From: Acidovorax_G lacteus
GTDB lineage: Bacteria > Pseudomonadota > Gammaproteobacteria > Burkholderiales > Burkholderiaceae_C
Length of the DNA: 64,000 nt
Assembly (NCBI RefSeq): GCF_039540375.1
Contig: NZ_BAABEX010000007.1
Coordinates: 310,001 to 374,000 of the forward strand
Reading direction: 5' to 3'
Positions 52,441-62,242 of the stretch are shown one piece after another. The position numbers and the translations under genes were made by a program. Under the pieces are notes generated by a model. It searched no databases. It was given only the letters and a program-made list of their open reading frames with translations, and was not told the origin of the DNA. Position 1 is the first letter of the stretch. Every line of letters begins with the position of its first letter.

Positions 52441-53829
52441 GTGCACGCAGCACCCGCCATCTTCAAGGCCTACGACATCCGCGGCATCGTGCCCGACACC
52501 CTGGACGAGACCGTGGCACGGAACCTGGGCCGGGCCTTTGGCATGGCGGCGCTCGCCGAGGGCGAAAGCACCGTGGCCGTGGGGCGCGACGGGCGGCTCT
52601 CAGGCCCCGCGCTGGCGGGCGCGCTGATGGCCGGGCTGCAGGATGTGGGCCTGTCGGTCATCGACATCGGCATGGCCACCACGCCCATGCTGTACTTTGC
52701 GGCATCCACCTTGTGCACGAGCGGTATCCAGGTCACGGGCAGCCACAACCCCCGCGACTACAACGGTTTCAAGATGGTGCTGGCGGGCCGCGCGATTTTT
52801 GGCGACGAGATCCAGGCGCTGCGCCGTGCGATGGAGGCCGAGGCCTGGACGCTGCAGGGCGGCGGGCAGTGCCGCACGCACGATGTGCTGCCGGCCTACC
52901 GCGAGCGCATCGTGGGCGATATCCGCCTGGCCCGCCCGCTCAAGATCGTGGTGGACTGCGGCAACGGCGTGGCCGGTGCGTCCGCCCCCGATATCTTCCG
53001 TGCGCTGGGCTGCGAGGTGCAGGCCCTGTACGCCGAGGTGGACGGGAATTTTCCGAACCACCACCCCGACCCGAGCAAGCCCGAGAACCTGCAGGACCTG
53101 ACGCGTGCGCTGCAGGCGTCCGACGCCGACCTGGGCCTGGCCTTCGATGGCGACGGCGACCGCTTGGGCATCGTCACGCGTTCGGGCCAGAACATCTACC
53201 CAGACCGGCAGATGATGCTGTTTGCGCAGGACGTGCTCTCGCGCGTGCCAGGGGCGCCCATCCTGTTCGACGTGAAGTGCACGCAGCGCCTGGCCCCGGC
53301 CATTGAGGCCGCTGGAGGTCAGCCGGTGATGTACAAGACCGGTCATTCGCTCATCAAGGCCCGCATGAAGGCGCTGCAGGCTCCGCTGGGCGGCGAGATG
53401 AGCGGGCACATCTTCTTCCAGGAGCGCTGGTACGGCTTTGACGACGGCACCTACGCGGGTTGCCGCCTGCTGGAAATCCTGAGCCGCCATGCAGACCCTG
53501 GCGCTGTGTTGGAGGCTCTGCCCAGCAGCCACTCCACACCCGAGCTCAATGTGGCTTGTGCAGAGGGAGAGCCGCACCGACTCACGGCTGAACTGCAGGC
53601 CCTGGCGCCCGCCCAGTTTGCTGAACCCGCGCGCATCAGCACCATCGACGGTTTGCGCGTGGATTGGCCCGACGGCTTTGGTCTGATTCGGGCCAGCAAC
53701 ACAACGCCCGTGCTGGTGCTGCGCTTTGAGGGTCATACGCCCGAGGCGCTGGCGCGCATCGAAGCGGCCATGCTGGCCCTGCTGCACCGCGTCAAGCCCG
53801 GCGCGCAGCCCGGCAGCGCCGCGCATTGA
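52441..53829 (+). CDS. Phosphomannomutase/phosphoglucomutase
   Basis: Alpha-D-phosphohexomutase of the AlgC/ManB type, 462 residues, that interconverts hexose 1- and 6-phosphates for envelope polysaccharide and LPS. The phospho-serine is S101 in VTGSHNPRDYNG, the metal loop DGDGDRLG is near 237, the sugar-specificity loop GEMSGHIFF near 318, and the phosphate loop RASNTTPVLVLRFEG near 416. It uses a GTG start after AAAGGG. The KDO transferase gene follows after 30 bases. Confidence 0.93.
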   Translation: MHAAPAIFKAYDIRGIVPDTLDETVARNLGRAFGMAALAEGESTVAVGRDGRLSGPALAGALMAGLQDVGLSVIDIGMATTPMLYFAASTLCTSGIQVTGSHNPRDYNGFKMVLAGRAIFGDEIQALRRAMEAEAWTLQGGGQCRTHDVLPAYRERIVGDIRLARPLKIVVDCGNGVAGASAPDIFRALGCEVQALYAEVDGNFPNHHPDPSKPENLQDLTRALQASDADLGLAFDGDGDRLGIVTRSGQNIYPDRQMMLFAQDVLSRVPGAPILFDVKCTQRLAPAIEAAGGQPVMYKTGHSLIKARMKALQAPLGGEMSGHIFFQERWYGFDDGTYAGCRLLEILSRHADPGAVLEALPSSHSTPELNVACAEGEPHRLTAELQALAPAQFAEPARISTIDGLRVDWPDGFGLIRASNTTPVLVLRFEGHTPEALARIEAAMLALLHRVKPGAQPGSAAH

Positions 53830-53859
53830 CGCCGCGCTGATCTGCCCAGAGCCTGCGCC

Positions 53860-55191
53860 ATGCCTGATCTGGTCCGCGCCGCTTATTCGGCCCTGATGTG
53901 GCTTGCGCAGCCGCTGCTGCTGCGCAAGCTGCGCCGCCGCGGGCGCGACGAGCCTGGTTACCTGGCTGCAATTCCCGAGCGATTTGGCCGCTATCCGCGC
54001 CCGATCGACAGCCTGGTGCCCTACAGCACCATGGACCCGCTGGGCCAGTTTGTGTGGGTGCATGCCGTGTCGCTGGGCGAAACGCGCGCCGCCGCCGTGC
54101 TGCTGGCCCGGCTGCGCGCCCGCCTGCCGGGCATGCGGCTGTTGCTCACCCACAGCACGGCCACGGGCCGCGCCGAGGGCGAAAAGCTGCTCACGCCGGG
54201 TGATGTGCAGGTCTGGCTGCCATGGGACACGCCAGGGGCTGTCGCGCGTTTTCTGCGGCAGTTTCGGCCTGCAGTGGGCGTGCTCATGGAAACCGAGGTG
54301 TGGCCCAACTTGGTGGAGGCCTGCCGTGCGCGCGGCGTACCGCTGGTGCTGGCCAACGCCCGCTTGAATGCGCGTTCGCTGCAGCGTGCGCTGCGTCTGG
54401 CGCTCCTGGCCCGCCCGGCTTACCGCGGCCTCGCCGCCGTGTATGCACAGACTGCAGCCGATGCTGACCGCCTGCGGGCGCTGGGGGCGCCGGTGGCGGG
54501 CGTGTTCGGCAACCTCAAGTTCGATGCCACACCCGATGCCGAGCTCTTGGCACAGGGCCGCGCTTGGCGCGCGGCGGCAGGCCGCCCGGTGGTGCTTTTG
54601 GCCAGTAGCCGCGAGGGCGAGGAGGCGCTGTGGCTCCAGGCGCTACAGAACCTGCAAGGGCGTGCTGGCGGTGCGGCGGCGCTGGCGGGTGTGCAATGGC
54701 TGGTGGTGCCGCGGCACCCGCAGCGTTTTGACGAAGTGGCGGCGCTGCTGCGCAGCAGCGGGCTTACGGTGTCGCGGCGCAGCGCCTGGGCGGCTGCGCC
54801 CGAGCCGGCGCAGGTGTGGTTGGGCGACAGCCTGGGGGAGATGCCACGCTACTACGGCATGGCCGATGTTGTGCTGCTGGGGGGCAGTTTTGGCGAATTT
54901 GGCGGGCAAAACCTCATCGAAGCCGCGGCCTGCGGGTGTCCGGTGGTACTGGGCCCGCACACCTTCAACTTTTCCGAGGCCGCCGAGCAGGCCTGCGAAG
55001 CCCAGGCGGCACAGCGTGTGGCCGACATGGCTGTCGGCCTACGCGAGGCACTGGCCTGGTTGGTCGACACAGACGCACTCGCGCAGCGGCGAACCCGCGC
55101 GCTGGCATTTGCCACAGCGCACCGTGGCGCTGCAGAGGCCACCGCCGACGCGATTGCCGCGCTGCTGTGGCAGGGGCGGGCAGGGCGCTAG
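53860..55191 (+). CDS. waaA: 3-deoxy-D-manno-octulosonic acid (KDO) transferase
   Basis: Adds KDO to lipid A precursor at the cytoplasmic face of the inner membrane. 443 residues. Visible: the short N-terminal membrane-associated helix (YSALMWLAQPLLLRKL), HAVSLGETRAAAVL near 68-81 with the catalytic glutamate, LLLTHSTATGRAEG, METEVWPNLVEA near 143, and the C-terminal GT-B site GGSFGEFGGQNLIEAAACG near 345. It ends 15 bases before the stop of the convergent TolC-family gene. Confidence 0.95.
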   Translation: MPDLVRAAYSALMWLAQPLLLRKLRRRGRDEPGYLAAIPERFGRYPRPIDSLVPYSTMDPLGQFVWVHAVSLGETRAAAVLLARLRARLPGMRLLLTHSTATGRAEGEKLLTPGDVQVWLPWDTPGAVARFLRQFRPAVGVLMETEVWPNLVEACRARGVPLVLANARLNARSLQRALRLALLARPAYRGLAAVYAQTAADADRLRALGAPVAGVFGNLKFDATPDAELLAQGRAWRAAAGRPVVLLASSREGEEALWLQALQNLQGRAGGAAALAGVQWLVVPRHPQRFDEVAALLRSSGLTVSRRSAWAAAPEPAQVWLGDSLGEMPRYYGMADVVLLGGSFGEFGGQNLIEAAACGCPVVLGPHTFNFSEAAEQACEAQAAQRVADMAVGLREALAWLVDTDALAQRRTRALAFATAHRGAAEATADAIAALLWQGRAGR

Positions 55192-55206
55192 GCCCTGCCG
55201 CAGCGT

Positions 55207-56541
55207 TCAGGGCGCTGCGGGAGCGAGCAGGCGGTTGATGGCCGCCACGTCGTCGAGTGTCAGGGTACCGGCGGCCTGGCGCAGCTTGAGCGTACCCAGC
55301 AACACGTTGTAGCGCGCCTGGGCTAGGTCGCGCTTGGTCTGGAAGAGCTGGCTTTGCGCATTGAGCACGTCAATATTGATGCGCACACCGACCTGATAGC
55401 CCAGGCGGTTGGCATCGAGTGCGCTCTGGCTGGACAGTTCGGCCGCTTCGAGCGCCCGCACCTGGCCCTGGCCCGACTGCACACCGAAAAACGCGGCCCG
55501 CGTGGCCTGTGCAACGTTGCGGCGCGCGGTCTCCAGGTCGGCCTGGGCCTTTTCTTCGAGGGCTAAGGTTTCACGCACGCGGTTCTGCACGGCATAGCCT
55601 GCAAAGAGCGGCAGGTTCAGTGCCACACCGAGGCTGGCGTTGTTGGTGCGGCTGCTGACGCCGGGCAGCGTTGCCGTACCGTTGGGGTTGCGTGTGATGT
55701 TGTAGCCGGCCTGCAGGTCCACCGTGGGCAGGTGGCCGGTTTCGGCGCGGCGGGTTTCCAGACGCGCCACATCCAGTGCCAGGGCCGCCTGGCGCACGCC
55801 CGGCTGCTGATTGCGCGAGGTTTCCACCCACTGGTTCACGTCGTCGGGTGTCACGGCTGGCAGTTGCACCGGCTGCGCCAGAGGCGCAGGCTTGGTGCCG
55901 GTCACGCCGACCAACTGGTCGAGGGCCAGGCGCTTGACTCGCAGGTCGTTTTCGGCGGCGATTTCCTGGGCCACCACCAGATCGAAGCGGGCCTGTGCCT
56001 CGCGCTGGTCCGTCACGGTGGCGGTGCCCACCTCGAAGTTGCGCTTGGCAGAGGCCAGCTGCTCCGAGACCGCTGCCTTTTGCGCCTGGACAAACGCGAG
56101 GGTGTCTTGCGCCGCCAACACATCAAAGTACCCCTGGCTCACGCGCACCAGCAAATCCTGCGTGGCCGCGTCGAGCTGGGCCTGGGCGACCTCCACGCCG
56201 CGCTCCCCTTGCTGCAGTGCAATGCGATTGGCCGGGCGGTACAGCGGCTGCGAGGCGTTCACGCCCAGGGTCTGGGTGGTGGCGCTGCGGTCCACCGGCG
56301 GGCGGGTTACATCGGTCTGGGCACGGGTGACACCGGCCGACAGCGCGGCGCTGGGCAGCAGGCCGGCGCGGGCCTGGTCGGCGCGGCGCTCTGCGGCGTC
56401 CAGTTGCGCGCGAGCCGCCTGCCAGGTGCTGTCGTACTTGCGCGCCGATTCGACCAGTTCCATCAGGCTTTGCGCCTGCACCGGAAGGGCCAGGCACAGA
56501 CCCAGGGCAAATGTCAGGGGAAGAAGCCGCGGCAGTGTCAT
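55207..56541 (-). CDS. TolC-family outer-membrane channel
   Basis: 444 residues with a cleavable signal peptide (MTLPRLLPLTFALGLCLALPVQAQ) and the two repeats of outer-membrane factors (helical regions opening MELVESARKYDSTWQAARAQ and about 205 residues later). It is the last gene of the efflux operon and should form the outer-membrane exit duct for the RND pump. A GAGGA ribosome site precedes the ATG. Confidence 0.93.
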   Translation of the reverse strand: MTLPRLLPLTFALGLCLALPVQAQSLMELVESARKYDSTWQAARAQLDAAERRADQARAGLLPSAALSAGVTRAQTDVTRPPVDRSATTQTLGVNASQPLYRPANRIALQQGERGVEVAQAQLDAATQDLLVRVSQGYFDVLAAQDTLAFVQAQKAAVSEQLASAKRNFEVGTATVTDQREAQARFDLVVAQEIAAENDLRVKRLALDQLVGVTGTKPAPLAQPVQLPAVTPDDVNQWVETSRNQQPGVRQAALALDVARLETRRAETGHLPTVDLQAGYNITRNPNGTATLPGVSSRTNNASLGVALNLPLFAGYAVQNRVRETLALEEKAQADLETARRNVAQATRAAFFGVQSGQGQVRALEAAELSSQSALDANRLGYQVGVRINIDVLNAQSQLFQTKRDLAQARYNVLLGTLKLRQAAGTLTLDDVAAINRLLAPAAP

Positions 56542-56587
56542 GGAAAGTCCTCAAAAAAATCGGCGCTGCGAGTCCGGTGGGGCGGGT

Positions 56588-56929
56588 TCAGTAGCGGGGC
56601 AGGGCGGGGTCCAGCTCCTGCGCCCAGGCCTCGATGCCGCCGGTGATGTTGGCGACAGTGCCAAAGCCCTGTTGCTGCAAGAACACCGCCACGCGCAGGC
56701 TGCGCGCGCCGTGGTGGCACAGGCAGGCCACGGGGCGCGCGGGGTCGATGTCCGCCAGGCGCGATGGAATGCTGCCCATGGGGATGCACACCAGCTCAAA
56801 ACCCTCGGCTTTGACACTGGAGGTCTGCCATTCCCAGGGCTCGCGCACATCGAGCACCACCGGGGTGGCCCCGTTGGGTGCCACGGCGGCAAACCAGTCG
56901 CGCAGTTCAGAAGGTCGAACGTGGTCCAT
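56588..56929 (-). CDS. Single-domain rhodanese-like protein
   Basis: 113 residues. The active-site loop CLCHHGARS places the catalytic cysteine near residue 71; VVLDVREPWEW near 24 and NITGGIEAWA near 94 are standard. Single-domain proteins of this type may act as sulfurtransferases or carrier proteins. It lies inside the efflux operon, 15 bases after pcm and 46 before the TolC-family gene, and its link with efflux is unknown. Confidence 0.9.
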   Translation of the reverse strand: MDHVRPSELRDWFAAVAPNGATPVVLDVREPWEWQTSSVKAEGFELVCIPMGSIPSRLADIDPARPVACLCHHGARSLRVAVFLQQQGFGTVANITGGIEAWAQELDPALPRY

Positions 56930-56944
56930 GACCGGCTTCCTGGA

Positions 56945-57655
56945 TCAGAACGAGAAGCCCGAAGGCTCCGGGAAATGCTGCAGGCGCGGTGCCGTGGTGT
57001 CCCAGGGGGCGGTGCTTTCGTAGCGGTCTCCCGTGCGGCGCACGATCGTGAATCGCATCACCGGGTCGTGGCCCACGATGGCACCCAGACGCCCACCGTC
57101 GCGCAACTGGCCCAGCAGGGCCGAGGGCAGCTCGGCCACCGAACCGCTGAGCACGATCACATCGAACGGACCCTCCACCAGCGGGTCTTGTGCGCCGTCG
57201 GCCACCCGCACACTCACGTTCGCCAGTCCGGCGTTCTGCAGGTTCTGGCGGGCCATGTCGGCCAGTGTGGGGTCGATCTCCAGCGTGGTGACGCTCTGCG
57301 CGCAGTGGCCTAGCAATGCGGCCATGTAGCCCGATCCTGCGCCGATTTCGAGCACCCGGTCGGTGGGGCGCACCTGCAGGTCCTGCAGCATGCGTGCCTC
57401 CAGCCGGGGCGCCAGCATGCAGCGACCGTCGCGCAGTGCCTGCTCGGGCTCGCCAGCCAGCGGCACCTCGATGTCCATGAAGGCCATGCTGCGGTAGGCT
57501 GCGGGCACAAAGTCCTCGCGGCGCACCACGGCCAGCAGATCGAGCACCTGGGGGTCGAGCACGTTCCAGGGCCGGATCTGCTGCTCGATCATGTTGTAGC
57601 GGGCATTCGCAATCGGGTCGGCCGGGTTCGCAGAGGTGTTGAGCGGCAGGTTCAT
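56945..57655 (-). CDS. pcm: Protein-L-isoaspartate O-methyltransferase family protein
   Basis: 236 residues with a Rossmann methyltransferase core: SAM motif VLEIGAGSGYMAALL near 100, TLEIDPTLAD about 125, and the post-I and III regions later (FDVIVLSGSV). The upstream MIEQQIRPWNVLDPQVLDLL and REDFVPAAYRSMAFMDIEVPL match the PIMT family. It would repair isoaspartyl residues in aged proteins, although members of this family in other bacteria are not all proved active. It lies 24 bases after the RND permease. Confidence 0.87.
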   Translation of the reverse strand: MNLPLNTSANPADPIANARYNMIEQQIRPWNVLDPQVLDLLAVVRREDFVPAAYRSMAFMDIEVPLAGEPEQALRDGRCMLAPRLEARMLQDLQVRPTDRVLEIGAGSGYMAALLGHCAQSVTTLEIDPTLADMARQNLQNAGLANVSVRVADGAQDPLVEGPFDVIVLSGSVAELPSALLGQLRDGGRLGAIVGHDPVMRFTIVRRTGDRYESTAPWDTTAPRLQHFPEPSGFSF

Positions 57656-57679
57656 GGATGGTCTCCAGCAGGGGGCGGG

Positions 57680-60600
57680 TCAGGACAAACCCTCGATTTT
57701 AGGGGCCGCGCCTGTGTTTTCGGCGGGTGACGCGCCAAAGCGGCGGCGCATCCAGCGCGCCAGGTCGTCCATGTAGCAATACACCACCGGCACCACCACC
57801 AGCGTGAGCAGCGACGAGGTGATGACGCCGCCGATCACGGCCTGGCCCATGGGCGCGCGTTGCTCAGAACCCTCGGACAGCGCAAACGCCAGCGGCACCA
57901 TGCCAAAAATCATGGCCAGCGTGGTCATGAGGATGGGGCGCAGACGCACCCGGGCAGCCAGCAGCAGAGCGTCTTCGCGCGGCAGCCCTGCCACTGCCTC
58001 CCCTGCATCGTTGGTGTGTGGCGCGCGGGCCCGGATGGCGAAGTCCACCAGCAGGATGGCGTTCTTGGTCACCAGGCCCATGAGCATCACCACCCCGATG
58101 ATGGAGAACATGGACAGGGTGGAGCGGAACATGAGCAGCGCCAGCACCACCCCGATCAGCGTGAGCGGCAGGCTGGTCATGAGCGCCAGGGGCTGCAGGA
58201 AGCTCTTGAACTGGCTCGCCAGGATCATGTAGATGAACACAATCGCCAGCACCAGGGCCGAAATGGCGTAGCCAAACGATTCCGCCATGTTCTTGGTGGA
58301 GCCGCCGAACTGGTAGCGGTAGCCGGGCGGAAACGCGACCTGCTCCAGCGCGCGGCGGATGTCGGCCGAGACTTCGCCCGCCGAGCGCTGCGACACGTTG
58401 GCATTCACGGCCACTTCGCGGGTGAGGTCGCGGCGGTTGATCTGGTTCGCGCCGGTCGATTCGCTGACCTGCGCCACTTGGCCCAGGCGCACCAGCCGCT
58501 GTGTGCCGTCGGGCGCCGTCACGGTGAAGGGCAGGCGCTGTAGGTCTTCGGGCGTGGTGCGGGCCTCGGGCGCAAGGCGCACATTCACGTCGTAGGTCTG
58601 GTCGTCGGGGGCGCGCCAGTTGCCCACCGTCTGGCCGGCCACCAGGGTGCGCAGACTGCTGGCCATTTGCGCCACACCCAGGCCCAGGTCGGACGCCGCG
58701 TCGCGCCGTACCTCGACGGCGATCACGGGTTTGTCTGGCTTGAGGCTGGTGTCCAGGTCCACAAGGCCCGGAATGCTGCGGATCTGTTCGGTCACGGCCC
58801 GGGTCAGGCGTTCGAGCTCTTTCAGATCAGGCCCCTGCAGCGAAAACTCGATCTGCTTTTGCCCGCCCACCGGGTCGAGCAGGCCTACGTGCGTGACGGT
58901 GATGCCTGCAATCCGCGACAGCTGCTCGCGCAGCACCGTGGACATCTGGTCCACGCTGCGCTCGCGCTGGTGGCGGTCCACCAGGCGCACATAGACGCTG
59001 GCGTACATCTTGCCCTGGGCATTGCCGGTGTTGATGGTGGTCAGTGTGTAGCGCACCTCGGGCAGGCTGCGCAGCACCTGTTCCACCTGGCGCGCCTTGG
59101 CTTCGGTGGCTTCCAGGGACGAACCGACCGGGGTGTAGAAGTTGACCGAGGTCTCAGAAAAGTCGGCCTTGGGCACGAATTCGGTACCGAGCAGTGGAAC
59201 CATCACGATACTGGCCACGAACACTGCCAGGGCCAGGGCCAGTGTGGTGAGCTTGTGCACCAGCGACCAGCGCAGGATGCGCTGATACCCCTCGGCCATC
59301 GCTTCGGTGGCGCGGTCAAAGGCATGCGTCACGCGTCCGAGGGTCTTGTCGTACAGCGTGCGGGGCGCACCGGCGTTGTTCCCGTGGGCGTGGATGCTGG
59401 GGTCGTGCCAGACCGACGACAGCATGGGATCGAGCGTGAAGCTCACGAACATCGAGATCAGCACTGCCGCCACGATGGTGATGCCGAATTCGTGGAAGAA
59501 CTTGCCGATGATTCCGCCCATGAAACCAATAGGCAGGAACACCGCGACGATGGACAGCGTGGTGGCCAGCACGGCCAGCCCGATCTCCTGCGTGCCGTCC
59601 AGCGACGCCGCATAGGCCGACTTGCCCATCTGCACGTGCCGTACGATGTTCTCGCGCACCACGATGGCATCGTCAATCAACAAACCCACGCACAGCGACA
59701 GTGCCATGAGGGTGATCATGTTGATGGTGAAGCCGAACCAGTACATGAACAGGAACGTGCCCACCAGCGCAATCGGCAGCGTGAGACCCGTGATGACCGT
59801 GGAGCGCCACGAATTGAGGAACAGGAACACGATCAGCACCGTGAGCACCGCGCCTTCGATGAGCGTCTGGCGCACGTTGTTCACCGCCACGCGGATGGGG
59901 CGTGAGGTGTCACCGATCGGTTCGAGCCGCACGCCCGCGGGCAGGTCGCGCCGCAGTTCGGCCACTGCGGCGTTGAGTCCGTCCACCACTTCGATGGTGT
60001 TTTCGCCCTGCGACTTCTGCACCGTCAGCAACAGCGTGCGTTCGCCGTTGTAGAGCGCCAGGCTCTCGACCTCCTGAGCGCCGTCCTGCACGCGCGCCAC
60101 CTGCGACAGGCGCACCGGCACCCCGCCGCGGCGTGCCACGATGATCTGGCCGAAGTCCTCCGGGCGCTCCATGCGCGCGTCGATCTGCACCACGCGTTCC
60201 TGGCCGACGGTCTTGAGGGTGCCCACCGGCAGGTCCTGGTTCTCGCCGCGCACAGCCGTGACCACCTGATCGGGCGTGACGCCATAGGCTTCCAGGGCCT
60301 GTGGATTCAGGTAAAGGTTGATTTCGCGCCGGGTGGCCCCGACCAGGTTCACAGCGCCCACGCCGCGCACGTTTTCGAGGCGCTTCTTGAGGGTCTGTTC
60401 GGCCCAGGTGGTGAGTTCCACCGCGCTTGGCGGAGATGCCGCCGCGCTGTCCGGCAGCACCGCGAGCGACCACACCGCGCGGCTGGCCGGGTCAAAGCGC
60501 AGCACGCGCGGCTCCTTGACCTCGGTGCGCAGGCTCGGGCGCACGGTGGCCACTTTCTCGCGCACGTCTTCAGCGGCTTTGCGGCCGTCGATGTGCAGCT

Positions 60601-60886
60601 GGAACTCGATGATCACCACCGCCGTGCCTTCGTAGCTGCGCGAGGTGAGGGCGTTGATGCCCGCGATCGAGTTCACGCCTTCCTCGATCTTTTTGGTGAC
60701 CTCGCTCTCCACGATTTCGGGCGATGCGCCGGGGTAGTCCACCGTGACCACCACCACCGGAAAGTCGATGTTGGGGAACTGGTCCACCTTCAGGCGCTGC
60801 AGGGAAAAGGCCCCGAGCACCACGAAGGCGAGCATCACCATCGTCGCGAAGACGGGGTTCTGGAGGCTGACGCGGGTGAACCACAT
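57680..60886 (-). CDS. RND-family efflux permease (HAE1-like)
   Basis: 1068 residues, the inner-membrane pump of a tripartite efflux system. Twelve helices are expected: a first helix at NPVFATMVMLAFVVLGAFSL, two large periplasmic loops, and TM4 with the proton-relay aspartates in VGLLIDDAIVVRENIVRH near 400. The start is 6 bases after the adaptor stop. A multidrug or aromatic substrate range is likely by family; the specific compound is not known. Confidence 0.95.
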   Translation of the reverse strand: MWFTRVSLQNPVFATMVMLAFVVLGAFSLQRLKVDQFPNIDFPVVVVTVDYPGASPEIVESEVTKKIEEGVNSIAGINALTSRSYEGTAVVIIEFQLHIDGRKAAEDVREKVATVRPSLRTEVKEPRVLRFDPASRAVWSLAVLPDSAAASPPSAVELTTWAEQTLKKRLENVRGVGAVNLVGATRREINLYLNPQALEAYGVTPDQVVTAVRGENQDLPVGTLKTVGQERVVQIDARMERPEDFGQIIVARRGGVPVRLSQVARVQDGAQEVESLALYNGERTLLLTVQKSQGENTIEVVDGLNAAVAELRRDLPAGVRLEPIGDTSRPIRVAVNNVRQTLIEGAVLTVLIVFLFLNSWRSTVITGLTLPIALVGTFLFMYWFGFTINMITLMALSLCVGLLIDDAIVVRENIVRHVQMGKSAYAASLDGTQEIGLAVLATTLSIVAVFLPIGFMGGIIGKFFHEFGITIVAAVLISMFVSFTLDPMLSSVWHDPSIHAHGNNAGAPRTLYDKTLGRVTHAFDRATEAMAEGYQRILRWSLVHKLTTLALALAVFVASIVMVPLLGTEFVPKADFSETSVNFYTPVGSSLEATEAKARQVEQVLRSLPEVRYTLTTINTGNAQGKMYASVYVRLVDRHQRERSVDQMSTVLREQLSRIAGITVTHVGLLDPVGGQKQIEFSLQGPDLKELERLTRAVTEQIRSIPGLVDLDTSLKPDKPVIAVEVRRDAASDLGLGVAQMASSLRTLVAGQTVGNWRAPDDQTYDVNVRLAPEARTTPEDLQRLPFTVTAPDGTQRLVRLGQVAQVSESTGANQINRRDLTREVAVNANVSQRSAGEVSADIRRALEQVAFPPGYRYQFGGSTKNMAESFGYAISALVLAIVFIYMILASQFKSFLQPLALMTSLPLTLIGVVLALLMFRSTLSMFSIIGVVMLMGLVTKNAILLVDFAIRARAPHTNDAGEAVAGLPREDALLLAARVRLRPILMTTLAMIFGMVPLAFALSEGSEQRAPMGQAVIGGVITSSLLTLVVVPVVYCYMDDLARWMRRRFGASPAENTGAAPKIEGLS

Positions 60887-60892
60887 GGCAAA

Positions 60893-62074
60893 TCAGCGCG
60901 AGGCGCCCGTCGCGGCGGTGGAGGCGGCGGCCGCTGCCGTCGGAGCCGCAGCGGCTTCGACACGCGTGCCTTCCCGCAGGGCGCCCAGACGGCCGGCCAG
61001 CACGCGTTGCCCGGCATCCAGGCCTTCCACCGCCACCCAGGTGGTGCCGCCCTCGGAAGAGCGCAGACCCACGCGCACAGGCAGGTGCACCACGCGGTCG
61101 TTGCGCACGGCCTGCACATAGGGCGTGGGCTGATCGGTGCGCACGGCGTCCAGGGGCAGCACGGTCGCCTCCTGCGTGCCGGTGGCGATGCGTCCTGTCA
61201 GAAACAGACCAGGGCGCAGCGTGGCCGTATCGGGCGACGAAACGTCAAGCCGCAGGTACACCGGTACATTGCGGTTGCCGGTCTGTGCGCTGGGGCCGAT
61301 GCGCACCACGCGCGCCGGTACCGACAGCCCGGTGCCCTCGACCTGCAGCAGCGCTGTCTGTCCAACGCGCAGCGCCACTGAATCGCCCGGCGCGACCATG
61401 CCTTCCACCTCGAGGCGCGCCAGGTCCACCACCTCCAGCACGCGACCGTCCACAGGCAGGCGCTCGCCGGGCTGGGCAAAGCGTTGCGACACTTGCCCGG
61501 CGATCGGGCTGCGCAGTTGTGTGTCTTGCAGCGCCTTGCGGGCCACATCGGCGGCCGCGGCCGCGGCCTCGTAGCTGGCGCGCGCGGCGTCCAGATTCGC
61601 CTGCGACGTGGCCAAGGCCGTCGAAGAAATGAAGCCCTGCGACACCAGCGCACGGTTGTTGTCGTACAGCCGTTGCTGAATGTCGATTTGTGCGCGCGCT
61701 GCGTCGGCCTGCTGGGCGGCTTGCCGCAGGCGCGCCTGCGATTCGGTCGGATCGATGCGTGCGAGCACCTGGCCCGCGCTGACGGTGTCGCCCTCGCGCA
61801 CCACAAGGCCCTGCAACTCTCCGGCCACGCGCGCCTTGACCACCGCGGTATCAACAGCCCGCACGGTGCCCGAGACCGCCACCCCAAGCGTCAGGCTGCG
61901 GCGTTCGGCCTGCAGCCATTCGGATGCCTGCACCAGCAAGGCTGGCGCTTCGCGCTGCATGGCCTGGGCCGTGGCCTGTTGCTGCGCCTGCCGCGCGGCC
62001 AGCGCACGGGCCACGCCCACCGCGATCAGTGCCACGACCAGCGCAGCCAGTGTCCAGGGAATCCAGCGTTTCAT
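60893..62074 (-). CDS. Periplasmic adaptor (membrane fusion protein) of the RND pump
   Basis: 393 residues. N-terminal membrane anchor (MKRWIPWTLAALVVALIAVGV), alpha-hairpin (about 95-185 with repeated Ala/Gln/Asp heptads), lipoyl halves (VVKARVAGELQGLVVREGDTV and LRSPIAGQVSQRFAQPGERL) and a beta-barrel. No lipobox is seen. The C-terminal 30 residues are low-complexity Ala/Thr. The upstream sequence is pyrimidine-rich with no Shine-Dalgarno match, which is unusual here and may point to another start or coupling. Confidence 0.93.
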   Translation of the reverse strand: MKRWIPWTLAALVVALIAVGVARALAARQAQQQATAQAMQREAPALLVQASEWLQAERRSLTLGVAVSGTVRAVDTAVVKARVAGELQGLVVREGDTVSAGQVLARIDPTESQARLRQAAQQADAARAQIDIQQRLYDNNRALVSQGFISSTALATSQANLDAARASYEAAAAAADVARKALQDTQLRSPIAGQVSQRFAQPGERLPVDGRVLEVVDLARLEVEGMVAPGDSVALRVGQTALLQVEGTGLSVPARVVRIGPSAQTGNRNVPVYLRLDVSSPDTATLRPGLFLTGRIATGTQEATVLPLDAVRTDQPTPYVQAVRNDRVVHLPVRVGLRSSEGGTTWVAVEGLDAGQRVLAGRLGALREGTRVEAAAAPTAAAAASTAATGASR

Positions 62075-62242
62075 AGGAGGGAGGCGGGCAGGGGAAGGGG
62101 TGTTGGGTCAGGGCTTGGCCATGCAGCAAAGCGCGCGTCTGAGTGGGCTGTACAGGCCTGAGCTGCCACGCCATGTCTGTGTGCGTTGAGCGCGATGGGC
62201 CTGCTGTGGGAGTGGCATGGGGCGGGGCGGAGTGTGGACTGC